From Spirodela intermedia (Eukaryota; Streptophyta; Magnoliopsida; Alismatales; Araceae), in NCBI GenBank assembly GCA_902729315.2, contig LR746273.1, positions 2,705,001 through 2,769,000 of the forward strand: DNA of 64,000 nucleotides. The letters are read 5' to 3'. The notes under the pieces are model-generated. The model ran no database searches, had not been told where the DNA came from, and saw only the letters and a list, made by a program, of their open reading frames with translations. Below, in pieces: positions 35,984 through 48,064 of this stretch. The translations under genes were made by a program, and so were the position numbers. Each line of letters begins with the position of its first letter. The stretch's first letter is position 1.

Positions 35984-37819
35984 ATGGCTTTTACCTGCCG
36001 TCGTCTCCTCCTGGGTCTTCTTCTTCTTCTTCCCCGATTGGGGTGCTCTGCGGCTGAAGCCGAGAGCCCCTTCTCCCCCAGAGCGAGCTTGCTCCGGCAG
36101 TGGAAGCGGCTCTTCGCCTCCGAGCAGATGCCCAGCATCCTCCTGGACAAGGCCTCCCCGCTGAACGCTACCCAGGTAGCCGCCTTCTCCCGCTACATCG
36201 CCGACGGCACTCTCCCCAGCCACCTCCGTGTCTTCTGCTCTGCCGCCAACCTCTTCTGCGACGACAAGAACCCGGCCAACGTCACCAGCGACGTCTCTGG
36301 CGACGCGGAGTTCGAGAGCTACAGCAACAAGGACTTCCGGCGGTACCAGAAGGGCACAGTCTTCGGCGGTGACAACTTCAAGAACTACTCCGTCGGCGAG
36401 AACGTCGCCCGGGACACCTTCCTCCGCTACGGCCAGGACGGCACCTCCGGGTTCGAGCAGTTCACCAACTACGCTCTCACCACCAACGTCGGTGGCTCCG
36501 GCTTCACCAGCTACGACGACAACAGCAACGGCGGCGGCGGGGTCTTCCATAGCTACGGCATGCAGAGCAACGTCCAGGGCCACGACTTCGCCGCCTACGG
36601 CGCAGACAGCAGCGCGGTCTCCGACAGCTTTACTTCCTACTCGGAGGAGTCGAACGTCGTCAGGAACGATTTCAAGGGCTACGGAAAGGACGCCAGCTCC
36701 ATGCCCAGCACGTTCACGGGCTACTCCACCAAGTCCAACGTCGGCACCAGCACCTTCAAGGGCTACAGCGCCGGCGGCAACGGGGGCACCGGCATGTTCC
36801 AGAGCTACGGCGAGTCGGAGAATATCGCCCGTAGCGACTTCCTCTCCTACGGCGCCGATGGCAACGGCGACTTCAACCAGTTCCGCTCGTACGGCGAGCA
36901 GGCGAGCCAGTCGGACAACTCCTTCCGCTCCTACGCCAAGGGCAACAACGCGCCATTGGAGGACTTCTCCAACTACGGCAACTCCACCACCTCCTCGAAG
37001 AACGAGTTCGTCGAGTACAATAAGGACGCCGGCGGCGTCGATCCCTTCCTTCGCTTCACAACCTACGTCGGCAACCAGACTTCCTTCAAGCAGTACTTCC
37101 GCACGCCGGGAACCTTCATCGATTACATCAATAGCAGCCAGGCTTCGGCGGCCGCCACTGTGGAGCCGGGGAAGTTCTTCCGGCGGGCGAACCTCGCCGA
37201 GGGAAAGAGCATTCCCATGCCGGATATCCGCGACAAAATGCCGCCGCGTTCGTTCCTCCCTCGGGCGCTCGCCCAGAGGCTGCCGTTCGGGTCAGCGCGG
37301 TTGCCGGAGCTCGTCCGCCTACTGGGCGCCGCCGTCCTGCAGGGGTCGATGGCGAAGACTGTGGCGGAGTGCGAGCGCCCTGCAGTGAAGGACGAGATAA
37401 AGAGATGCCCGACGTCCCTGGAGGCGATGGCCGAGTTCGCCGCCTCAGTACTGGGGAAGTCGGCGGCGGTGTCGACCACGGCGAGCACCGCCGGGTGGGG
37501 GAAGACTCTGGTGGTGGGGAAGGTAGCGCCCCGCCGGGGGGGCGGAGAGACGGCGGCGGTGTCGTGCCACCAGAGCCTGTTCCCGTACCTGGTCTACTAC
37601 TGCCACGCGGTACCCAGGGTGGCCGTCTACGACGTAGAGCTCAAGGAGGACGCCAGAGGGGAGGTGGTGAACCACGGGGTTGCGATATGCCACCTCGACA
37701 CGACCCAGTGGAGCGCCGGGCACGCGGCGTTCGTGGCGCTGGGGCCGGCGCCGGGGAAGATCGAGGTCTGTCACTGGATCTTCGAGAACGATCTCATCTG
37801 GGTGGCCCGTGACGGGTGA
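35984..37819 (+). CDS. PG1-beta-like BURP protein (polygalacturonase non-catalytic subunit)
   Basis: BURP proteins of the PG1-beta group are cell-wall glycoproteins first known as the non-catalytic beta subunit of polygalacturonase isozyme 1. The single-exon frame encodes 611 residues, the usual size. It starts with a signal peptide (MAFTCRRLLLGLLLLLPRLG). A propeptide-like segment follows, then a long region of about 21 FxxY repeats (FESY, FRRY, FKNY ... FIDY) spaced about 14 residues apart, with N-glycosylation sites. The C-terminal BURP domain (about 400-611) has the full signature CH-x10-CH-x27-CH-x25-CH and ends in HWIFENDLIWV. Third codon positions are almost all G or C, so long shadow frames exist in other phases. 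Related genes often have an early intron; none is needed here. Neighbours give no functional link. Confidence 0.95.
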   Translation: MAFTCRRLLLGLLLLLPRLGCSAAEAESPFSPRASLLRQWKRLFASEQMPSILLDKASPLNATQVAAFSRYIADGTLPSHLRVFCSAANLFCDDKNPANVTSDVSGDAEFESYSNKDFRRYQKGTVFGGDNFKNYSVGENVARDTFLRYGQDGTSGFEQFTNYALTTNVGGSGFTSYDDNSNGGGGVFHSYGMQSNVQGHDFAAYGADSSAVSDSFTSYSEESNVVRNDFKGYGKDASSMPSTFTGYSTKSNVGTSTFKGYSAGGNGGTGMFQSYGESENIARSDFLSYGADGNGDFNQFRSYGEQASQSDNSFRSYAKGNNAPLEDFSNYGNSTTSSKNEFVEYNKDAGGVDPFLRFTTYVGNQTSFKQYFRTPGTFIDYINSSQASAAATVEPGKFFRRANLAEGKSIPMPDIRDKMPPRSFLPRALAQRLPFGSARLPELVRLLGAAVLQGSMAKTVAECERPAVKDEIKRCPTSLEAMAEFAASVLGKSAAVSTTASTAGWGKTLVVGKVAPRRGGGETAAVSCHQSLFPYLVYYCHAVPRVAVYDVELKEDARGEVVNHGVAICHLDTTQWSAGHAAFVALGPAPGKIEVCHWIFENDLIWVARDG

Positions 37820-40800
37820 TGGGAAAACCTTGTACTTGCCGGCGGCTCCCGCCGTCCAATAACTAAGCCTCCATCCTCCCCCTTCTTCTAGGCGGCATCC
37901 CTCCGCCCGCTGCCGTGCTCGTTACCGTTCCAAAATAGGTAGAGTTCCGAGCTGACAATGGGTCCCAAGGCGGAACCGTCCTCCCCCTTCCTCTAGGTGA
38001 CATCCTTCCGGAGAAGCCCCCTCGTTACGGCGGCTTTCGCGCCGCTGTCCCCCCATGGCAGCTAGTGCAGTAGTGTCGTCGTATTATTTAATATTTTTGG
38101 CATTGAGGTGAGGGTATATAATGTTAAGCAGCTAATTTATAAAAGTAGAGTTCATTATTAAGACGAATTGCATAATATATGTTAGTTTCACATAATTCGC
38201 TGTATCCGTGCTTCCGAGTTCACCGGCCCTTTTTGAAGGTATAACAGGCCTTAAGATATGTTAGAAAGAATGTGAAGAGGCGCGTTTTGGTTCTTAAAAA
38301 GAAATTGTTTTGCTGAGTTTTAGATAGTTTTGTTTACCTTGAACCCAGTCTACATATGGGTCTATACAGTACGTTTACTCATTATTTAGGGCTGTACGAA
38401 TAAAAATTGACATTATTTTCTAGTGGTTTGATCTTACCTAGATTGTCTACTTGTAAGTGTATTTTATCTTTTGTTTCTCGTAGTATCTATGATGTGATAA
38501 CTATGTAAATTTAACAGATCAATACATATTCATTACATCATTTATTTCACAAGAAAAATTGATATACTATGACCTTTATGTTGTTAAAGCTTTAATTGTT
38601 AAAGCTTATTTGAGTTGACCTTTATGTTGTACAACTATAATAAATTGATAAGATTCATAAGTGTAACAAAGTGGCCATACTATGACGAACTTTTGATCAG
38701 GTCACTCTTTAGAAGTGTTGTAGTGAGATTCTAGGATTTTTTTTATCATCATACATGTGAGGATATGTTGCAATTGGTTAGAGAGACGTTCACACATGTT
38801 AGCCATTCTAGGATATATGACATGTAAGATATTTCGTAGATCCTCTTAGTTTCTTTCCTACTCTTGAAATTTGATTTGACTCTAGATGGGTTGACCCATG
38901 TGTCAACTTGATAAATATTTTATGATGAATTTGGCCCATCATTTTGACTTAATTCACCAAGTCACCAAGTAGACTCATCAATTCTCATAGGTCCACCCAT
39001 TGAGAGCTTCAGTCAATACTTCTTTAGGAAATGCTTTTACTTTGTTTAGTATTGTGAGTGAAATTTTGAATCCAAAAATAGTGTATTGGACCTAATAATT
39101 TATATACATTTTTAAAAAATAATGCAATAATATAATATTTATGATGAACTTTTTTATCTTTTATGATCATTTTTCAACATCAAAATAATTAAAGAAACGT
39201 GTACTAGGTGAGTTATTGATTAGTTGCTGCAAGGTTCTAATGTGACGCAAATTGAATGAGAAAGGTTTATGCAATATTAGGGAGGGTGTTATAGTATAGA
39301 AAGTTAGTGATTGTGTATATACATTTATTTCAAATTTATGTGCCTGATCTAAGATCACTAATAAATTAGATAAAAAAAGTAATCATATTTTGTATTAAAC
39401 CTGAAAAAGGATCACTAGACATCAGTAAAAAAATTGAATCTATTTGCTAAACATTTGCTAGTTAATGTTGAAGTTAAATAAGTTACAATCTTGATTGGAT
39501 ATTGAAAAATGTATAAACAAGATACATTCTAATATAAGTATGAAAATATTAAGATTAAAATTTGAGTCATCAAACTAGAAAAGATAGCGGACCAAACAAC
39601 AAGAAGAATAAACTAGCACTCCAAGTTCATGTGAAGGTAGAATTTTGTACCTTAGAACTATTGTCCTCATTGACACCACTTCTAAGTTGGAATTAAATCA
39701 TCAAGTTTTTGTCAACTTTTGTTAATCTAAGCATTTGACAGATCACTATTAAGATGTTGTGTTTGAAACTTGAAATATCTCTTTTGTTTTCTAACTCTTT
39801 TGATGATTAAGTCCACAAGAGATAAGAGGGAATCTGCCTATCGTTACTTTGAAATACCAAACATTGAATATCATGGTTAGAGTAATATATAATCAAAGAT
39901 AAGATTATTTACATGATTTTCTTATTCCAATTTAATTATATACATATCCTTTCATTGGAGAATAATTCTTCAACTAATAATCTTTCGTTGATCAGACATT
40001 CATAATATGAAGAATCACTTGATTTCAAAGATTAGCACCTTAGATTTTATTGTTAGTGATAGGATCATAAAATCATCAAACATAATTCTTATGATAACAA
40101 GTTTAATCATATTGAACATTTGAAGCACATTAGTGACATATATAGAATTTTCACTTTGACTATCAAAGATAAAGGCATCAACAATCTTTTGATTTTTTAT
40201 ACTAACATACTATTGAGAGAATTTATGCAATCATATAATATTGATGTAACATAATGAAAATAAAATAATTTTGATATTAAATAAGAAATTTAAATCTCCA
40301 CTCACATAAAAAATTACAACGTCCAACACATTTAATATTTATCATTTGAAATGTCATATCTTCCTCTTGAATGAGTGCTCCTCCCAAATCTATACACTCA
40401 CTCAATCATACTCCACTCTCACGTTTAGTATTTGTCAGATCAAAAGGACAAAAAAAGGTTGGCAATGAGAAGAAAATCCATGGTTGAGGAGATGATTACA
40501 AGAAAAGTAAATTAATATTTTATATTTTGTCTTCCAACTCTCAAAATCTTTCTTCAAATGTTAATGGTAGATGAAAGGCTTTGATGGTATGGATACTTGC
40601 ATTCAACATTCCAGTCAATGGGGTCAGAAATGTATTGACTATCATTCTGTGAATATTTAAAGGTGGGCCCAAGGGTATATTAAGGATAGAGTTTTAACTT
40701 TTTGGGTATAAGACTTATTTTTGTCCTTTTGACATAAGTGGATGTTATGGTAGAGGTCAAACATCTGCACTTAATTAGGATAAGTATCAATAATGTCTAA

Positions 40801-41789
40801 AACAAGATGTGTAATTTCAAGGACATCAAAATATATTTTAAGACTAATTTTCTGGGTTTCAAACTATGTGAAATCAATAAGCTTGCATTTAAGTAACTTC
40901 TGATTCATAAAAGATATTTGATATTTATTTTGACGTACTATAGAAGGAAAATGAGTTTGTGACTATTTAGGAGATGATAGCTTGGTGGGTGAAAGAACAT
41001 TATTTGTTGTAGTTGATTCAATCTGAATATTTTCAGGTGAGAAAACTTTTGTGGATAATTGTGTATGTCTAAAATGAACTATGATAAAGCTATCTAAACC
41101 TATATTAGAAGAGGAAGGTGTGCAGTTGGTGAGAGTTGTTCATTGGTGAGTGTGAACATAAGGTAAGATGGTGAGGACTTAAGCAAGTAATAGGAAGTTC
41201 ATTTAAGCAACATAATGAGAAGAGTGTTTCCATGGGGAATATTTACGGGTGATTTGTTTCTTTGAATCTTTCTTAGAAACTTTTAGACATTTGTAGGCTT
41301 TGGAGGGATTAACAATAGGATGGAATGACGAATTTGAAATATAGGGTTTACAAAAAAAGGTAGACTAGAATATGATAGAAATGCATAAAATGATGTTGAA
41401 GAAATGAAATGCAATAGACTAACTAGTAATATTTAATTTCAGTTTTTCTCAAAAGGTTCTTAAAAAGATCCTGATCAACAAATAAGAAGATATTTTTCCA
41501 AAGAGATAAGATAGAGAATGAGATGGTTTGAATAAGTTGAAATGTAAAGTTTCAAACCTTTAATAGGGAAAGAAGGATAGAGATGATATTTGATCATTCA
41601 AGGTATCAAAATATGTTGTTCAATCTCTAATTTCGTTCATATGATAAAATTAGAAATTTAATCATTATTTATGTGTTGACACTAATGGCTACACATTAAT
41701 TATAAATTATATAACTAAAATAAAAATAATAGAAAATTAGATGAAATAAATCATGACATAATTATTTTAAGGTCAACATTGTGTTATGA
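37820..41789. other. AT-rich spacer at the start of the repeat compartment
   Basis: GC content drops sharply after about 38,060. No host gene, LTR end or coding fragment was recognised between 38,060 and 41,790. Some of it may be the far end of the Copia remnant to the right. Confidence 0.35.
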
Positions 41790-42230
41790 ACTCAAATTAA
41801 AATATTATTCAATCTACAGATTCCAAGTTCATGCACTACTGAATTTAATCTCTCTTTGAAAAAGAGTTTTTGTAAAAATTTTAGTCAATTATTTTGTTGT
41901 CTCAATAAAATTCAATTCAGTGTTCACTTTTTGCACATGATCCTTGATAAAATGATGTGTAAAGTAAGTTTTTTAATTTATGATCAGATTCTTAACTAAG
42001 TTTATGGTAGTTAGTTGTCACAATATGTGAGTAGTCCTTTTAATTTTAATCTATAGTACTCTAATTGATATTTAACCCAAAGTAGCAAGCACATAATTTG
42101 CCAACTAAAACATATTCAACTTCAATCATGTATAATATAATAGGATTTTTTTTCTTAGAATTCTAAGAAATGAAACAACCAGCTAAAATAGGTATGATCA
42201 ACTAGTATTGTTTTGATCAATTTTTATATT

Positions 42231-42665
42231 TTTATAAAATCTGAATTATAGTATCCTAAAATATTCAAATTTTGATTCTTAGGATGTTATACACTTTGGG
42301 CTTATGTTCCAATTGAAATCTAAAATGTTTTTGACAGCTAGGGAAACCATTTTGGATTACAATATCTTGCATATATGTATGTACTAAATAAAATATCAGG
42401 TCGACTAGAAATGAAATATAATAAGGATCAAATCATTCTATATATTATATTTTATAAAATATGAATTATAGTATCCGAATATATTCAAATTTTGATTCCT
42501 AGGATGCTATACACCTAGGGCTTATGTTCCAATTGAGTATCTGACATGCTTTTGACAGCTAGGGAAACCATTTTGTATTAATAAAATATCTTGCATATAT
42601 GTATATACTAAATAAAATATTAGGTCTGCTAGCAATTACATATAATAAGGAACAAACCATCTAAT
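42231..42665. repeat. 220-bp direct tandem duplication inside the Copia remnant
   Basis: Two adjacent copies starting with TTTATAAAAT at 42,231 and 42,451. Both contain GGATG...TATACAC, GGGCTTATGTTCCAATTGA and GACAGCTAGGGAAACCATTTT. They correspond to the RT-RNase H spacer of the Copia pol and differ at many sites. Confidence 0.85.
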
Positions 42666-43563
42666 ATATTTTTTTATCCATTTAATTTCTTGTCTTATCT
42701 CATCTAAGTTCAATTTTGAATTTGTATCACTTGGAGTTCTTTTGGTTTTCAAATCCTTCATTTTGAATTTCTTAAGTAGTTCTCTTGTACATTTTTTTTT
42801 GAGATATGAAAATTTTATTTTCTAATTAATTAACTTGTAATCTAAGAAGAATATTTAACTCTCCCTTCATATCATATCAATGATGATAATTCATTACATA
42901 ATCCTTCATTACTTGCTCCAATATAAATCAGTGAAATAAATTTTATTTATGATTATAAATAAAGTTGTGTCCACACTTTCTCTCTTGAATTTTTTTTCTA
43001 ATAGAAAAAACTTAAATTTTCACACCAAGTTAGTGGAGTTTGCTTTATACCATATAAGACTTTATTGAGTCTAAAAATGTAACCAATATGATCTGATTTT
43101 TCAAATCTAGGGGACTGTTCTAAATAAACCTTTTCTTTTATCTATCTATTTAGAAAATCACTATTGACCTATTTGGTATAATTTTAAATTATTTACGTAA
43201 ACAACTAAACAGGGAATTTTAGTTACATTAAGTTTATCTATTGTCATATCGGCTTCCTCATAATCAATTCATTCATCTTTGAACATAGCATTGTGCAACT
43301 AATCTTGTCTTATTTTTTATAATTGCACCTTGTTCATTTAATTCATTCCTAAAATGCCACTTTATTCTGATTGCACCTTTTTTATACTTTTCTTAGCTGT
43401 GAAATTATTCTTTATCTTCATTAACCTTTTTGGTCTCATAGATAGGAAATTAATCTTATATTCATAACTAGATAATTCAATAGATTCAAATGTGGTGTCT
43501 TGATCTATTTCTTTTAACAAAATTTTTTTTCTAGACACATTAATAAGTAACCAATAATATCAT

Positions 43564-43719
43564 TGTTCGATAGTGGTATTAGACTCCCAACCCACTAAGA
43601 CCCATTATCTATCTCTCTCTTCTGATCTCTCTTTTCTTCTCTTCTATATAATCTCATGTACTCCTTGTCTTCTTTAAAGAAGTGTTATAGATTCTACAAT
43701 TTTCTCTCATATGTCAACA
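43564..43719 (+). repeat. 5' LTR of the TRIM-like element
   Basis: 156 bp, TG...CA, containing CTATATAATCTCATGTACTC, a plausible TATA box region shared with the 3' LTR. Confidence 0.9.
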
Positions 43720-43731
43720 TGGTATTAGAGA
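43720..43731 (+). promoter_or_regulatory. Primer-binding site (initiator tRNA-Met type)
   Basis: TGGTATTAGAGA directly abuts the 5' LTR; it differs by one base from the canonical plant Copia site. Confidence 0.85.
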
Positions 43732-44039
43732 CTTAGGTATCCCTTGTCGTCCTCTTCAGTGCGCCGCCCGTCTCCGTCGTGTCACTCTCCTCCTCGCTGG
43801 CCTCTTCCCTCCTTGAGCGGCTCTTCAGCATCGTCGCTTTTCCCACTTTTGGCATCATTGTCTCTGCCATCGCTCTCCTTCTCCTTTCGGCGCTGCCCTC
43901 CTTGCCTCCACTTCTGCCCCTCTCCAGACCGCCGCACCGCCGTTGTTCACTCCTTTAGGCCGCCATGCCACTGCTGTCTCCCTCTTTAGTGCGTTGCTCT
44001 CTTCCGGCAGTGCCCTCCTTTAGTGGCGCCCTTCTTCTC

Positions 44040-44660
44040 TCGGCGGCGCTAGCCTCCTGACGCCCCAAGCGTCGCCTCCTGGTGCCCCATGCATTGCCTC
44101 CTAACACCCCAAGCATCACCTCTCGGCACCCTGCATCACCTCATGATACCCTAAGCACCACCTCATGATGCCCCAAGCATCGCCTCCCGACGACTCAAGC
44201 GTTGCCTCTCAACGCCTCATGGCGTTGCCTTCAGATGCCTCGTGCGTCATCTCCCGGTGCCTTGTGCCACCTTCCGGGCACCTTGGGCATCGCCTCCCGA
44301 TGCCTTGCATGCTGCCTCCCAGCGCCCCTGCACCGCCCTGATGCCTCCTGCGCCGCCTCCCGGCATTCCACACCACCTCCCAATGCCTCGCACGTCGCCT
44401 CCCGACGCTCTACGCCACCTCCCAGTACCTCATGTGTCGCCTCCCGGCGCCCTGCGCCGCCTCCCGATGCCTCGCACGTCGCCTCTTGGCACCTCGCGCC
44501 ACCTCCCAATGTCTCGCGTGTCGCCTCCCCACACCTCACGCATTGCCTCCTGGAGCCCTATGTCACCTCCCAATGTCTCACCTGTTGCCTTTTGACATCT
44601 CTCACGGTGACTCCTGACGCCTCGCACTTCGCCTCCCGGCACTATACACATCGACTACCG
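44040..44660. repeat. GC-rich minisatellite payload, 21-bp half-units in 42-bp pairs
   Basis: A unit like CGCCTCCCGATGCCTCGCACG repeats imperfectly about every 21 bases, alternating in two forms so that the clearer period is 42 bases. In one frame it reads RHLPMPRTSPPDAL-like 14-residue repeats, in another MPRASSPGA-like text. Open frames here (162 codons at 44,202) are explained by the repeat and are not supported as genes. Confidence 0.8.
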
Positions 44661-44747
44661 ATGCCCCTTTCTTGCAGTGATCTCTCATGACACCATGTGT
44701 ACCAAGTTTAGGCATATTCGACTTATATGCTCCAGCTTGAGATAGAG

Positions 44748-44891
44748 TGTTCGATAGTGGTATCAGATTCTTGATCTATTAGAACTCATTATCTATCTCT
44801 CTTTCTTCTTCTCTTCTATATAATCTTATGTACTCTTCTTTTTCCTTAGAGAATAATTATAGATTCTAGGGTTTTCTTTATTGTGTCAACA
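44748..44891 (+). repeat. 3' LTR of the TRIM-like element
   Basis: 144 bp, sharing both ends and the CTATATAATCTTATGTACTC segment with the 5' LTR. Confidence 0.9.
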
Positions 44892-45404
44892 ATCATCAAC
44901 ATGAATAATTTTAAAATCTTGCGATTATTTTATAGTGGTTACTTTGTCACTCTATTCATCACTCAATGATGTAAGTAGTTTATTGTTTAACTCACTATTG
45001 ATATAAGTTTTTTCTAAGTTTCTCATACCATTTACAATCTCATGAAATCAATGAACTAAATTTTTGAATAGATTCTTCATCTTTCATTCAAAACTTGTTC
45101 CATATTTATTTTTTTTGTGACACAATGGTTAAATTTAGAAAATTCATAATACTAAATAAAATATTCATGATTTTAGTATTTAGTCTCAATTGTTCACCCA
45201 TTGAATCTTTAGATGACCTTTATGATTTATGTTGAATTATTTTTCAAACATTTATTCCTTGACACAATATGAAATCTTAATTTAAATTTTCTAAAAGACA
45301 TAATTAGTTCCATTAGACATAGGTGGTTTAGAGATGAAGGATTTGATTATTTCACTAACGATAAGATCTGCTCATTTAAATGTATTAACATCTTTCTATC
45401 ATGG

Positions 45405-46826
45405 TTCGAGATGTGAATTAACCATTATAAAATAAATCACACAAATTAAAATTTATAAAACTAAAAATATATTTTTATATTTTTAGAAATAATTTAATAT
45501 AAATATATTAATTATAATTCGATAAAAGCTCTAAAAAATAGTAAAATTCCATGTAGATAAAAGGGAATTTAAGATAATATACATTTAAATTGTATATTTT
45601 TTGATAAATAATATAATGTTTTACGATTTTTAGACTAAATGATAATTTTTTTATGTAAATTTCACAAAAAAATAAAAATTTGGGTGTGGACATCATAATG
45701 ATAATTGACTGAAGAAGAGTTTCAGAGGTGAGATTGTGATTGTTAGAATCCTAAGTGTTTGAGAGGATTATCGTGTAATAAAATTTATGTGAATGATTGT
45801 GCCTTCGATATGAGGAATCTTAAAAAGGAGCAGGGTATCTATAGCCTCAAAGGTTTTTCTTAAGCATTAACGATGTAGAAAATCTCTAGATCCTCCTATA
45901 AAGTTCATAAATTGATGAAATGGGTTAGTAGATCATTTTTGATAGTTGTCACAAGTGGGTTTTGAATCTCTAGTAGCTATCATCGGTGGAGATGAGTTGT
46001 ATGAAATTGAGACACATCTCAATGAGTTTCTTTCTCAAGTTCACACAATGAGAGGATGTTTCTTATCACATTTAATATGCTCAAGAGAGGTGATGATTCA
46101 TCTTTTGATGAATTATTGACGACTCATTCATCAGTCAATTAATCATTTTCTTGATCAATTTATGATCTTTTCATCCATAATCCTTTGTTAGTTAGTAATG
46201 ACACTTCATTAATATATTGATGATATTTTCATTGATAATTGAGTGATTATGGTGACTTGATTGTTGATTGGTATTTTTTAAGAAAATCATGATTTATTTA
46301 GATAAAAATATAATTTTTAACTCTAGTGAGATTCAAACCTTCACTAGTCGTTTAGTTATGTGAGAGTGTGTGTGCGAACATATACCCTTGATTCCCTTGA
46401 CCTAGTGAGATCATTGTGACTTAGTCACATATGTGTATGACTACTCTTTGCCCCACACCCAACTGACCCCTCATGACATAGAAGTGGAGTGATGAACATA
46501 TGCTATGCCTAGGTCCTTAGCCACTCAAACCCTTGACTTGTGGGTCCCTTGTGCACTTCCAAACCTATGCAGTGTCTTTTGAGTTTACTATTAGGTCTTA
46601 GCTAGCTAGTGGGTCACTCATTTTTTATAATTTATTTTCTTCATTTTAGCTAAAAAATATGATTATATATTTTGCACATAAATTTACATATTTAACTAAA
46701 AAGTGATATTAATTAATTAAAAATTTACTTTCTTAATTTAACATAAATATAAGTCTATTTATTATAACTTAAGGATTAAAATATATTGTTAACTAATCAT
46801 TAATTGAGGATAATGAAGACTTATTA
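45405..46826 (+). mobile_element. Inner-family LTR, copy 1 (decayed)
   Basis: From about 45,434 the sequence follows inner copy 3 (58,733-61,091) in the same direction: AAATCACACAAATT, TTATAATTCGATAAAAG, a GGACATCATAATGATAA block, then GCCCCACACCC...CTGACC, and ATAAATATAAGTCTATTTAT. It ends ATAATGAAGACTTATTA at 46,826. Most differences are C to T or G to A. It has one degenerate unit where copy 3 has the 144-bp array. The left end and target duplication could not be fixed. Confidence 0.75.
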
Positions 46827-48064
46827 GTTAGCTATGCTACAAAATATTAAATTTATAAGACATAAGATTTTTGGTGATTTTTTATTTTTAGTCTATACTT
46901 ATCTACATGTATCGACATGTGTGTCATTCAATATGGTCACCCAACACTCTCTCACCAAGAACGTAAGGATTTTATATTGATTCATCCATCACCCAACTAC
47001 ACTGAATCCTAGAGGAAGCTTTGTTCTAATAATCATTATTTTCATCAAGAAATATAAGTTGATGTTTATAAACACAACCATCCAACAACTCAAGTTTGTC
47101 TATTTAGATACAACCATTTTAGGGTTAAAATCAACTACCAGCACTTTGTACCTTTATCCAAGCCACTCTTCTGTTGCTACTCAATTACCCTAATACCTAA
47201 TTGAGAGCAAGAACCATGAATATATAGTTGATTGCTTTTTTGAAATTAACTAGAGAAGATGGTACAATATTCTTGGATGATAATGATACTTGTGACTATT
47301 CTTTGTATGCTCAACTTATTTTTGATCTTCAAGTCTCCTCTAATAAGTTAATCTTCATTCACTAATAATTTTTTAATTTACAGAATCTTCAGTATTTGAA
47401 ATTTTCATTCAAATATTTATTATTTTTAAAATATGTGGCAACACTCTTTCTGTTGGGTTTGGTGTGGCTAAGTGAAGTACTAAAAATAAGGTCAATTAGT
47501 TTTTATGCATAAACACATATTCTAAAATAGTCTATAAAGTATGTATATAACTTAACCTATGGTTCTTATTTAGGTCATGTGAGCACTTTAGTTTCTTTTT
47601 CTCTCACTCTCAATGATGGTAGATAGATTTTATATTGATTCATGCTTCCTTAGGCTACATCTAGTATCATAAGATCTTCCTTTTAGATTTCTATATTTTT
47701 TGATAGAAATATAATTTATTTCATGGGCTCAACTCTCCTAGCATAATTGTTTGATTTCTATAGATATTTCACCCCTCACAGGCAGGCCTTGACTCACAAC
47801 ATGATGTGCTTAAGTCAACGTATAATTCTCCTCAAAGAACAATGCCCTTCAAAGACAAAATTTGGCTTTGAACACCTCATACCTTAGTTTTACCTTTTCT
47901 CTAGTCACCACCTAGGTTATCTTAGGGATTGATGGAGAAAGACAACCTTCAATGCAATTATTTGATTTAAATGTTATCGCATATGATTCATTTTAGCTCA
48001 AAGATAGGCACTTCCTTTTAGTTCAAACTAACACTTTGTTGGGTTAAGGTATAATTAGTAATCC
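46827..48064. other. AT-rich repeat debris, nothing assigned
   Basis: Two similar stretches with TTTTATATTGATTCAT (about 46,970 and 47,630) suggest further old repeats. The piece next to 48,065 may belong to the Ty3 remnant, but no motif was read with confidence. Confidence 0.35.

Larger units (their letters stand above)
43564..44891 (+). mobile_element. Complete non-autonomous small LTR retrotransposon (TRIM-like), 1,328 bp
   Basis: All hallmarks of an LTR element are visible and no pol gene is present. The 5' LTR (43,564-43,719) starts TGTTCGATAGTGG and ends GTCAACA. The 3' LTR (44,748-44,891) has the same ends. Right after the 5' LTR lies TGGTATTAGAG, one change from the initiator-tRNA-Met primer-binding site TGGTATCAGAG used by plant Copia elements. 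Before the 3' LTR, AGCTTGAGATAGAG matches the usual polypurine tract AGCTTGAGGGGGAG. The 5-bp target duplication ATCAT flanks both ends (43,559-43,563 and 44,892-44,896). The LTRs have diverged clearly, so the insertion is old. The internal 1 kb is GC-rich repeat, not gag or pol. It sits inside a decayed Copia body. Confidence 0.93.
41790..45400 (-). pseudogene. Decayed Ty1/Copia retrotransposon body (gag and RT/RNase H)
   Basis: Reading the minus strand across stops and frameshifts gives Copia landmarks in order. About 45,100-44,900 is gag (UBN2-like): SIQKFSSLI, then KNL-like text and the sense of NSELNNKLL. About 43,300-43,270 matches the RLVAQ block of RT; about 43,100-43,040 reads LNKVLYGIKQTPLTW; about 42,960 gives VDTTLFI-like sequence. 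About 42,130 reads AEVEYV (RNase H AEAEYV block), and about 41,920-41,860 gives IEFIETTK followed by LTKIFTKTL, the decayed LADIFTKPL end of Copia polyproteins. Protease and integrase were not found. The body is interrupted by the small LTR element at 43,564-44,891. LTRs of this Copia copy were not identified. It is dead. Confidence 0.8.

Noticed and set aside
35930-36583. 217-codon minus-strand frame over the BURP start
   Set aside because: Antisense shadow of the GC-rich BURP exon with no motif.
36228-37388. 386-codon frame rich in Ser, Thr and Ala on the plus strand
   Set aside because: Shadow of the BURP gene caused by its extreme GC third positions; no domain.
44202-44690. 162-codon frame in the TRIM-like element
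   Set aside because: Made of the 21/42-bp minisatellite; open also in other frames and on the minus strand.
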